Origin: Corallococcus caeni
Lineage (GTDB): Bacteria > Myxococcota > Myxococcia > Myxococcales > Myxococcaceae
NCBI RefSeq assembly: GCF_036245865.1
Contig: NZ_BTTW01000002.1
Location: 806,001-870,000 of the forward strand
DNA length: 64,000 nt
Direction of reading: 5' to 3'
Part shown: positions 33,901 through 42,080 of the stretch, one piece after another
How positions within the stretch are numbered: position 1 is the first letter of the stretch
How the letters are laid out: each line of letters opens with the position of its first letter
Translations under genes and position numbers: made by a program
The notes under the pieces: generated by a model
Database searches by the model: none
Told to the model about the DNA's origin: nothing
The model's input: only the letters and a program-made list of their open reading frames with translations

Positions 33901-34744
33901 GATGGGGCTGTCCGAGCGCAGCACCTTCGAGGTCCACATCCCCATGCTGATGATGGACAACGCTGGCCGCCCCCGGGACCTGCGCGTGACGATGTCGCGC
34001 CAGGACCTGGAGAAGATCTGCGACCCGCTGCTCAACCGCACCATCGACGTGGTGCGCGACGTGCTCCTGGACGCCAAGCTGCGCGCCAACGAGGTGGACG
34101 ACATCATCCTCGTGGGCGGCATGAGCCGCATGCCGCTGGTGCGCGAGAAGCTCAAGGGCCTCTTCGGCAAGAACGCGCAGGCGAGCGTCAACGCGGACGA
34201 GGCCGTGGCGCTGGGCGCGGCGCTGTACTCGGGTTCGGTGGACAAGGTGAGCAGCGTGGTGCTCATCGACGTGCTGCCCATGACCATTGGCGTGGCCATG
34301 CCCGGCGGCGGCTTCAAGCGCGTCGTCGAGCGCAACAGCCCGCTGCCCACGCAGCGCTCGTTCGCCATCAGCACGTCGCAGGACAACGAAGAGCGGATGG
34401 AGCTGTCCATCTTCCAGGGCGAGGACAACCACATCTCCGCCAACGAGTACCTGGGCACCGTGCGCATGGAAGGGCTCCCTCGAGGCCCCAAGGGCTCCGT
34501 GCGCGTGGCCGTGACGCTGAAGCTCGACTCCGAATGCGTGCTGCACGTGGAGGCGCGCGAGTACTCGACGCGCAAGGAAGTGAAGGCGACGCTCGCCACG
34601 CGCTACTCGCCGGAGGAGCTCCAGAGGCAGCTCCAGGTGAGCAAGGAGGCGGTGAACGCCGCCGAGGAGCGCCGGGGCGCCGACCTCAAGGACCGCGCGG
34701 GCCGCTTCTGGGGATTCGTGAAGAAGGCGCTGGGCCGCAAGTAG
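30956..34744 (+). CDS. PilZ domain - disordered linker - Hsp70 (DnaK-like) fusion
   Basis: 1262 residues. Residues 1-105 are a PilZ domain with both c-di-GMP motifs: R6-x-x-x-R10 and N34-x-S36-x-x-G39. Residues about 110-715 are low complexity, with two acidic-hydrophobic motif copies (near 368 and 618) bracketing tandem 16-residue repeats. From about residue 720 there is an Hsp70 ATPase domain (GIDLGTTNSC at 723-732, later DLGGGTFD and GGMSRMP) and the beta substrate-binding domain; the helical lid is shortened to roughly 50 residues, ending FWGFVKKALGRK. Probably a membrane- or complex-recruited chaperone tuned by c-di-GMP. The FliB-like gene begins 10 bp after its stop. Confidence 0.85.
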   Translation: MDQGRRTSDRKSVGLLVKLKHESVGSFTEEFATNLSPGGMFIRSRTPQPVGTPVRFEVQIANGVRVLQGTATVRWVREVNDPAGPPGMGLAFEELDTASRALVDLMLQRKPGASAAPAAAPLPSIAPAVAPGIAPVVAPGIAPVRPLVAAPPRPAAVAPVRPAAPPAAPARPTPQAPGGAALDSLFDDLDAPSAPSSPAPDSLFDDLDAPSSPAPAADEPLSLGGADEPFSLGAPEEDLGLALADPANDVDIPLDELIAGTPPPTVPGVLSGGDEPLPGFDFEFEAPSGDGPIAMGEPLDEAPIEVGISVEDGAASGAGDAGGFELDFSDAFDPAPPPRAAPVAPPPVQRAVPPPPPAAPPAAPAQTSGGSTEFDLDLSSLDDDGPLELAREPASSPGRHRPMGREPASSPGRAAAPGLGREPGSAAGRAAAPNLGREPGSAAGRAAAPGLGREPGSAAGRAAAPGLGREPGSAAGRAAPGLGLEPLSSGGRAAAPGLGREPGSVAGRSAVPGLGLEPGSAGRASVPGLGLEPGSANRAAAPGLGREPGSVAGRPAARAPGELPLEPGSFANRPAAPGLGREPGSAAGRAGAPDLSQEPASSWGRAVPQQPPAPQRPSGGSTEFDLDLSVDDDGPLELARESTSSPGRPAARPVAPPPPPSVLPPSVRQAPPAPAAPSAPAMLAPAAAPAAPAPPPALDANGQVRPIYLTPPQTLAGTGPVIGIDLGTTNSCVALLSNGRPVVLRSREGYNTIPSVISLSAQNKLLVSHRAKNQLVLRPTHTIYGAKRLVGRPYDSAVVKQVRERFHYEITPDAAGRAAVRLGNDVLSLEEVQGIILRECKEMAETHLNQKVERAVVTVPAYYSEPQREAVRKAGHMAGLKVERILNEPTSAALAYGLNRELNKKVLVYDLGGGTFDATILRIEKNVFEVLGTGGDIFLGGIDFDNLIVDFLLERFQEKEGVAFNGDGIALSRVADAAERAKMGLSERSTFEVHIPMLMMDNAGRPRDLRVTMSRQDLEKICDPLLNRTIDVVRDVLLDAKLRANEVDDIILVGGMSRMPLVREKLKGLFGKNAQASVNADEAVALGAALYSGSVDKVSSVVLIDVLPMTIGVAMPGGGFKRVVERNSPLPTQRSFAISTSQDNEERMELSIFQGEDNHISANEYLGTVRMEGLPRGPKGSVRVAVTLKLDSECVLHVEAREYSTRKEVKATLATRYSPEELQRQLQVSKEAVNAAEERRGADLKDRAGRFWGFVKKALGRK
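32164..32775 (+). repeat. Tandem 48-bp repeats inside the PilZ-Hsp70 linker
   Basis: About twelve imperfect units encode GREPGSAAGRAAAPGL-type 16-mers; the first five after 32200 are nearly identical in DNA. Later units lose one to three residues. The array is flanked by two copies of a GGSTEFDLDLS...DDDGPLELARE segment (near 32057 and 32807). Length is likely variable between strains. Confidence 0.75.
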
Positions 34745-34754
34745 ACTGGGGCCC

Positions 34755-36002
34755 ATGACCGCCTCCGCCCCCCGCTACATGGCGCGCTTCCGCTGCATCG
34801 CGGAGGCGTGCGAGGACACCTGCTGCGCGGGGCTCACGGTGCCCATCAGCGAGTCGCGCTGGAGCCTGCTGCGCCAGAAGGTCGCGGGCAGCCCGGACGA
34901 GGCGCGCGTCGCGGCGTTGATTTCACCGAACCCGGAAGGCGCCACGGGCCAGCAGGCGGGCATCCTGGGCAAGCGCGCGGACGGACACTGCGCCTTCCTG
35001 GATGAAGCGAAGCTGTGCTCGCTCCAGCGCCGGTATGGCGAAGCGGTGTTGCCGGACGGCTGCTCCGTCTTTCCGAGGGTGCTCACGCGCTGGGGCGCGC
35101 AGGTGGAGATGGCCGGGTCGCTCGCGTGTCCGGAGACGGCGCGCCTGTGCCTGCTGGCGGAGGACGCGCTGGTGCGCGAGCCCGTGCCCGAGGAGCAGGC
35201 CCTGCGCCCCCAGGTCGCGCGGCAGGTGGCGGCGGGTGACGACGCGTGGACGGCCCACGCGGACACCGTGCGCGAAGCGATGCTGCGGCTCCTGGCGCGG
35301 CGTGAGGTCCCGTTCGCCGCGCGCCTGTTCGCGCTGGGCCGCATGGCGCTGGGCCTGGGCGACTTCTACTTCCCGGGGACGACCGACGACGCGGCCGGCG
35401 AGCGGCTCACGACCCTCCTCCGCGAGTACGAATCCGGTGAGACGCTCGCGTCCCTGCACGCGCAGCTCGAAGCGCTGGAGCTGCCCGGAGGCCCGTGGGC
35501 CGGCATCTGCGGCGCCGTGCTCCGCTCGCGCGAGGCCGCCGTGAGCAGCCCGCGCTTCCTCTCGCTCATGCACGCCGTGCGCGCGAGCTACGGTGGCGCG
35601 GACACGAGCCCGGACGACGCATGGCGCCTCCACGCGGCCCGGCGCTCCGCCCTGGAGTCCCTGCACGGTGAGCGCGTGCACCAGTACTTCCTGCACCACG
35701 CGCTCAACCACGTCCTGCGCCACCCGTTCACGGAAGCCCCGAGCCTCCTGAACGCCGTGTTCCTGCTCGTGCTGCGCGCCTCCGTGGTGCGCTGGGTGCT
35801 GCTGGGACACCCGGCCGTGGTGGCGCTGCTGGACGCTCCCGGTACGCCCGAGGCCGCGCTGGACGCCGCCGCCGTGGAGGCCTTCCAGGTCGTCGCCAAG
35901 CACGTGGAGCAGGCGCCCACGTTCCTGGACTTCGCCAGGGGCCTGGCCGGCGAAGGTCCGGAGACCTTCGCGCGGCTGCTCATCCTGGTGAAGGGCCTGT
36001 AG
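34755..36002 (+). CDS. FliB-like (flagellin lysine-N-methylase family) cysteine-cluster protein
   Basis: 415 residues. The N-terminal cysteine cluster CIAEACEDTCCAG, then CAFLDEAKLCSLQRRYGEAVLPDGCSVFPR and GSLACPETARLCL, is the arrangement of the FliB / YkgJ-like family; the cysteines probably bind Fe-S or zinc. FliB methylates flagellin lysines in enteric bacteria, but myxobacteria have no flagella, so another substrate is expected. It lies 10 bp downstream of the PilZ-Hsp70 gene, in the same operon. Confidence 0.8.
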   Translation: MTASAPRYMARFRCIAEACEDTCCAGLTVPISESRWSLLRQKVAGSPDEARVAALISPNPEGATGQQAGILGKRADGHCAFLDEAKLCSLQRRYGEAVLPDGCSVFPRVLTRWGAQVEMAGSLACPETARLCLLAEDALVREPVPEEQALRPQVARQVAAGDDAWTAHADTVREAMLRLLARREVPFAARLFALGRMALGLGDFYFPGTTDDAAGERLTTLLREYESGETLASLHAQLEALELPGGPWAGICGAVLRSREAAVSSPRFLSLMHAVRASYGGADTSPDDAWRLHAARRSALESLHGERVHQYFLHHALNHVLRHPFTEAPSLLNAVFLLVLRASVVRWVLLGHPAVVALLDAPGTPEAALDAAAVEAFQVVAKHVEQAPTFLDFARGLAGEGPETFARLLILVKGL

Positions 36003-36011
36003 CGCCCGCGC

Positions 36012-36632
36012 TCAACCCTGCGACTTCGGCTTCGCGCCCAGCTGCTGCATGGCCTTCTGGAACGACGGGTACTCGTGCGCGCCCTGGATGGCCAGCTTGT
36101 CGCCCAGGATGAAGGTGGGCACCGCGCGGATGCCCATCTCCTGGGCCTCGCGCACGGACTCCTCCACGAGCTGCCGGTAGCGGCCCTCCTCCACGGCGCG
36201 CTGCAGTTCGTCCGGATCCAACCCGGCCTCCGCGCCCGCGCCGCGCAGCGTGTCCCACTGCCAGAGGTCCTGACCCTCGCTCCAGTAGCGCCGCAGGATG
36301 GCGGCCTGGAAGGGCTCCAGCCGGCCTTGCGCCCGCGCGTACTCCGCGGCCTCGTGCGCACGGCGCGTGGACGGGATGATGTCCCGTTGCACCATCGTCA
36401 GCCCGGCCTTCGCGGCGCGGAGCTTCAGCGGGTTGTTGGGGTCCTTCATCCCCTGGCGCACGTACTCGGGCAACGGCAGCCCTTCCGGAGGCGTCTCCGG
36501 GCGCAGGAAGTAGGGGTGCCACTCCACCTGGACGTCGTATTCCTTCTTCAGCTTCTCGACCTCACCGAGGCCGACGTAACACCAGGGTCAAACGAAGTCG
36601 GACCAGATGTGGACAACGATGGGTGCGCTCAT
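36012..36632 (-). CDS. DsbA/FrnE-family thiol oxidoreductase, predicted selenoprotein (TGA at residue 15)
   Basis: Read from ATG 36632, the frame gives MSAPIVVHIWSDFV, then TGA (36590-36588), then PWCYVGLGEVEKLKKEYDVQVEWHPYF without a break to the stop at 36012. In DsbA/FrnE proteins this position is the first Cys of CPWC, so the protein would have Sec-Pro-Trp-Cys. An 8-bp stem with a GGU loop begins 13 nt after the UGA, matching bacterial SECIS layout. The cis-Pro loop is RAVPTFILG. Total 206 residues, the normal family length. The shorter frame starting at 36527 would lack the active site. A point mutation of TGC to TGA is the alternative. Confidence 0.75.
36556..36574 (-). promoter_or_regulatory. 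Candidate bacterial SECIS stem-loop
   Basis: On the mRNA, UCGGCCUC pairs with GAGGUCGA around a GGU loop (8 bp, one G-U pair). The stem begins 13 nt and the loop 21 nt after the in-frame UGA at 36590-36588. Bacterial SECIS elements lie directly 3' of the UGA with a guanine at the start of a short loop. Stem-loops are common at this G+C, so the geometry supports but does not prove the role. Confidence 0.55.
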
Positions 36633-36756
36633 GGGCTGAAGCTCTAGCACCGCGCGTCGGAGCCTTCCACCCCTTCCACCCGGCCTGCATCCAGCGGTGG
36701 ACAGCCCGCCCTCCCAAGGGCACGGTCCGCTTTCCATCCTTGCGGAGGAACCACCC

Positions 36757-38787
<2,031 letters not shown>

Positions 38788-38805
38788 CGCATTCGGCGGA
38801 GTGTC

Positions 38806-38828
38806 CCCCGGGGCTTCTGGCCCCGGGG
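38806..38828 (+). terminator. Hairpin after the S9 peptidase
   Basis: CCCCGGGGC and GCCCCGGGG (9 bp, perfect) with loop TTCTG, 19 bp after the peptidase stop and just before the end of the convergent lipoprotein gene. No T-run. It probably serves both strands. Confidence 0.5.
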
Positions 38829-38841
38829 CTTCACCGGCGCC

Positions 38842-39120
38842 TCAGGGGATGCCGAAGCAGTCGTCGATGCAGCTGGCGAGGACCTCCGAGCAGGTGCGGT
38901 CGGAGATGCACTCCGCGCACTCCGCGGTGCGCGCGCGGCGGTCGTCCTGCTCGCTCTCCTTCTCGTCCTCCCAGGCGCCAATCTTGTCGGCGCACTTGCC
39001 GGTATCCAGGTCGGCTTCGAAGCACTCCTTGCGTTTGTCGCAGATGGCGTCCGCGTTGTTGGAACAGCCGGTGAGCAGCAGCACGGAGACACAGGAGGCC
39101 AGGGCAATCAGTCGTGACAT
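38842..39120 (-). CDS. Cysteine-rich small lipoprotein
   Basis: 92 residues from ATG 39120: MSRLIALASCVSVLLLTGCSNNAD has a lipobox LTGC. The mature part has eight cysteines in a regular pattern (AICDKRKECFEADLDTGKCADK, AECAECISDRTCSEVLASCIDDCFG), predicting a disulfide-rich helical hairpin. No family recognised. An upstream in-frame ATG at 39162 lies in the preceding terminator and was not used. Confidence 0.7.
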   Translation of the reverse strand: MSRLIALASCVSVLLLTGCSNNADAICDKRKECFEADLDTGKCADKIGAWEDEKESEQDDRRARTAECAECISDRTCSEVLASCIDDCFGIP

Positions 39121-39141
39121 GGCGCGGCAGTATGCAGACGA

Positions 39142-39176
39142 AGACGCCTCCCGGGAATGCACTTCCCAGGAGGCGT
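39142..39176 (-). terminator. Strong hairpin after the DUF4142 gene
   Basis: GACGCCTCCCGGGAA and TTCCCAGGAGGCGTC pair over 15 positions with a single C-A mismatch and loop TGCAC. On the minus strand it follows the DUF4142 stop by 22 bp and is followed by TTCGTCT. It ends 22 bp before the next minus-strand gene start. Confidence 0.65.
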
Positions 39177-39198
39177 CCCGGTCTTCAGCGAAACTGGA

Positions 39199-39954
39199 TT
39201 ACTTCGTCTTCGTCGTATCGCCCGTGGTGCCACCCGTGGAGCCGCCCATGGTGCCCGTGGAGCCGCCCATGGAGCCGTGGTTCATGGAGCCGTGGTCCAT
39301 GGAGCCGCCCTGCATGCCGGCGCCGCCCACGCCCATGGCGTCGTCCAGCTTGCCCAGCGCCTGGTAGGCCATGTCGCGGTGCTTGGGCAGCTCCTGGCTG
39401 AGCTGGGTCAGCATGGTGGTCATCTCGGCGGGGGCGGAGGTCATGCCCTGCTTCGCCGCCATCACCATGCCGATGGCCGCGTCATGGGCGCCCACCTGGT
39501 TGGACATGTAACACGAGTCGAACGGCATGCCCTTGAGGGTCTGGAGCTTGTCCATGAGCGCCTTGTCGGCGGCCATGGCTTTCTTCTCCATGTCGTTGGT
39601 GGCCTTGGGCATCTCCGCCAGCTTCAGGTTCTGCGTCTTCGCAAAGTCCATGACCTGCTTGTCCGCGGCCGTGTGCGAATCAATCATCATCTTCGCGTAG
39701 CTCTTCACGTCCGGGTTCTCCGAGCTCTTCTGCGCGAGCTCGGCCTGCTTGATCTCCGACTGGTTGACGTAGTGCAGGCGCTCCAGGAAGGCCTTCGGGT
39801 CCGTGGGGGCCATGAAGCCCTTGAACTCGGCCATGCCCTTGGCGGCGGGGGCGGGCTTCGTGGCGGGCGTGGTGGGCGCGGCGCTCTGGGCCAGCGAGAC
39901 ACCGCCGGTGAAGAGGACCGCGGCGAGGGTGACTCCGTGCAGGGTGCGCTTCAT
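39199..39954 (-). CDS. DUF4142-containing secreted protein
   Basis: 251 residues from ATG 39954, with AAGGAG upstream. Signal peptide (MKRTLHGVTLAAVLFTGGVSLAQ), a short Pro/Thr linker, then the DUF4142 four-helix bundle (FLERLHYVNQSEIKQAELAQKSSENPDVKSYAKMMIDSHTAADKQV). The C-terminus is an unusual Met/Gly/Ser/His-rich tail (GGSMDHGSMNHGSMGGSTG) that looks metal-binding, as in copper-handling proteins. The domain function is unknown. Confidence 0.8.
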   Translation of the reverse strand: MKRTLHGVTLAAVLFTGGVSLAQSAAPTTPATKPAPAAKGMAEFKGFMAPTDPKAFLERLHYVNQSEIKQAELAQKSSENPDVKSYAKMMIDSHTAADKQVMDFAKTQNLKLAEMPKATNDMEKKAMAADKALMDKLQTLKGMPFDSCYMSNQVGAHDAAIGMVMAAKQGMTSAPAEMTTMLTQLSQELPKHRDMAYQALGKLDDAMGVGGAGMQGGSMDHGSMNHGSMGGSTGTMGGSTGGTTGDTTKTK

Positions 39955-40259
39955 TGGGTGCTGCTCCTTTTCAGGGCCTCGGAAGTGAGGCGGGACAAAG
40001 TCGGTGGACCGGGGGCTCCCGGGTCCGCGCGGCGCACCTTGGAGCAGGGCGCCACGGCGAACCCAGCGGGTGGGGAGGCGGACGTGTGCCAATTCACGTT
40101 GCGTTCGCGGTCGGGTGCGCCAGTGGACAGCGCCACTGCCCCCGGGACCGGGCGCGCACGTTCAGCACCACACGACTGTCTGGGAACGCCATCCCGTCGT
40201 CCTCCTCGTGCCCGAAAAGCTAGGCATCCCGGGAGGGCGGGGAGGAAACGGAGGCATGG
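39955..40259. other. Gene-free gap upstream of the DUF4142 gene
   Basis: Together with the adjoining hairpin, about 335 bp between the DUF4142 start and the end of the TPR-metallopeptidase gene hold no credible coding frame. It should contain the DUF4142 promoter. Short frames here are shadows without starts or Shine-Dalgarno sequences. No repeats or RNA motifs were recognised. Confidence 0.5.
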
Positions 40260-40282
40260 CCCCGGCTGGCTGGCAGCCGGGG
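40260..40282 (-). terminator. Hairpin after the TPR-metallopeptidase operon
   Basis: CCCCGGCTG and CAGCCGGGG (9 bp, perfect) with loop GCTGG, 7 bp after the TAG of the minus-strand gene. No T-run follows. Position at the operon end is the main support. Confidence 0.45.
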
Positions 40283-40289
40283 AGGGGGG

Positions 40290-42080
40290 CTACTTCGCGG
40301 GGAGCGGCGCCGGGGAAGGTTTCGGCGCGTCCTTCCGCGGCGGAGCGGACTTCGGCGCGTCGGGCGTGCCGGCGGGGACGTTCTTCGTCTCCGACAGCTC
40401 GTCCTCCGCGCGCAGGAAGGCCTGGGCGGCGCGGTCCACGTCGTCGGGCTTGAGGCCCGTGAGGTTGGCGGCGGCCACGCGCGTGCGCGACGCGAGCGCC
40501 GTCTCCCCCAGCGCGCCGTGGATGCGCGTGAGGGCCACGTGGATTTCCGGGTCGAACGGGTCGGAGGCCAGCGCCTCCAGGTACGCCGTCTTCGCCTTCG
40601 GGTAGTCCTTGCGGAACAGCAGGATGCGGCCCAGGTGCACGTTGGTGGAGGGCGAACCCGGGTGCATGCGCAAGGAGCCGCGCAGCACGGACTCCGCCTC
40701 ATCCAGCCGGCGCAGCTCCAGGAGCGCGAGCGCGAACTTGTTGGAGACGGACTCGTACTTGTCGCCCACCAGCTTGTGCGCCCGCGCGTACTCCTCCGCG
40801 GCGGCCTTCACGCGGTTGCGCTCGCGCAGCACCTCGCCCAGGTGCGCGAACTTGCGCGCGGGGACCTCCGTCACCTCGGCGAAGCCGCCGAAGGAGATCT
40901 CCCGCCCCTTCTTCTCGCTGTCCTTCTTCTCTCCTTTGGCGTCCTCCTTGAGCACCACGCGGTCGTCGCGCGGCACCAGCTCCTGGGGGAAGGGCTGCTT
41001 CTTCACGTAGGACAGCCACGTCTTCTCGAAGAGGGGGAAGGGCATGCCCGTGGCCGCCTCCACCGCCTTCTTGTCCGGCTGGCCCGCCTTCAATTCCTGC
41101 AAGAGGGTGCGCAGGCCCGCGGTGCCCTTGGTGCCGTGGATGTAGTCGATGGCGTAGAACACCTCCGCGAACGCGGTGGCCGCGTCCTCCGCCGTGGGCA
41201 GCATGGCGATGGAGGGGTGCATCTTCTCGAAGGGGATGAGCTTGTCCTCCTTCACGCGCTTGCCCAAGAGGGCCTGCGTGGAGGGCGTCATGGCCAGGCC
41301 GCCCTTGCCGCGCCAGCGCGACTCCAGGAACTTGGCCAGGCCCTCGTGCAGCCAGATGGGCACGGTGTTGTGGGACAGCTGGCTGACCACCAGGTGCACG
41401 TACTCGTGCGCCAGCGTGTCCTGCCAGTCGTAGCCCTGCGCCACGGCCTTGGGGCTCGTGACCATCAGCTTGTTGAACTTGCAGATGGCGATGGTGCCGG
41501 TGGTGCGGATCTGCTTCTCCGTCAGGGTGCTGACGCGGGACAGCTCGCGCGCGTTGTTCACCACCTCCACGCGCACCTTGCCCGGCGGCGTCCAGCCCAG
41601 GTCCTCCGACAGCGCGCGGTGGATGGACTCCAGCGTCTCCAGCGCGTAGGGCACCAGCACCTCTTCCTTGCCCTTCGGGTAGAAGAAGATGAAGTGCTCG
41701 CTCTCCGCGCGCTGGTGTCCCTTGACGATGGCGCGCGTGTCCTTCGCGAGCCGCAGGTAGCTGCCCGGCTTGTCCTCGATGTTGGCCGCCTCCAGCAGCG
41801 TCACCGCGTCCTCGTACTGGCCCTCCTCGAAGGCCACGCGCCCCTGGAAGTACTTCAGGGGCTCCAGTTCGGACGGCACGCGCTTCTCGACCTCGGCCAG
41901 CTCGCGCCGGGCGGTGCCCACGTCCCAGTCGTCCAGGGACTGCTCCACCTTGCCCAGCCGCTGCTTCACCTCTTCCTTGAGGGCGGCGTCGGGCGGCTGC
42001 GCGAAGGCCGTGGGGACGGCGAGGAGGAGGGCGCACAGGACGCCCAGGCAGGGGATGGACGCGTGCGTGCGGCGGCTCAC
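40290..42080 (-). CDS. Secreted gluzincin-like metallopeptidase (peptidase MA type) with TPRs
   Basis: 596 residues from GTG 42080. Signal peptide (MSRRTHASIPCLGVLCALLLAVPTAFAQ). Central zinc motif HEYVHLVVSQ, then LHEGLAKFLESRW about 20 residues on, the HExxH plus glutamate layout of peptidase MA-like gluzincins. TPR-like helices precede (LDDWDVGTARRELAEVEKRV) and follow (AAEEYARAHKLVGDKYESV, TAYLEALASDPFDPEIHVALTRIH). The Lys/Pro tail is disordered. Its GTG overlaps the DUF4175 stop by 4 bp, so the two are translationally coupled. Confidence 0.8.
   Translation of the reverse strand: MSRRTHASIPCLGVLCALLLAVPTAFAQPPDAALKEEVKQRLGKVEQSLDDWDVGTARRELAEVEKRVPSELEPLKYFQGRVAFEEGQYEDAVTLLEAANIEDKPGSYLRLAKDTRAIVKGHQRAESEHFIFFYPKGKEEVLVPYALETLESIHRALSEDLGWTPPGKVRVEVVNNARELSRVSTLTEKQIRTTGTIAICKFNKLMVTSPKAVAQGYDWQDTLAHEYVHLVVSQLSHNTVPIWLHEGLAKFLESRWRGKGGLAMTPSTQALLGKRVKEDKLIPFEKMHPSIAMLPTAEDAATAFAEVFYAIDYIHGTKGTAGLRTLLQELKAGQPDKKAVEAATGMPFPLFEKTWLSYVKKQPFPQELVPRDDRVVLKEDAKGEKKDSEKKGREISFGGFAEVTEVPARKFAHLGEVLRERNRVKAAAEEYARAHKLVGDKYESVSNKFALALLELRRLDEAESVLRGSLRMHPGSPSTNVHLGRILLFRKDYPKAKTAYLEALASDPFDPEIHVALTRIHGALGETALASRTRVAAANLTGLKPDDVDRAAQAFLRAEDELSETKNVPAGTPDAPKSAPPRKDAPKPSPAPLPAK

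Noticed and set aside
29633..34756. 1707-codon open frame on the minus strand
   Set aside because: Only its last 380 codons are a real membrane protein. The rest is antisense to the PilZ-Hsp70 gene, His/Arg/Gly-rich and without domains, a G+C artefact.
36012..36527. DsbA-like gene called as a 171-residue protein starting at 36527
   Set aside because: This would omit the first strand and CxxC active site, which are present in frame just upstream across a TGA.
36588..36590. The TGA as an ordinary nonsense mutation (pseudogene)
   Set aside because: Not fully excluded. The sequence on both sides is intact, the codon falls precisely on a redox Cys, and a SECIS-like stem follows, so selenocysteine is preferred.
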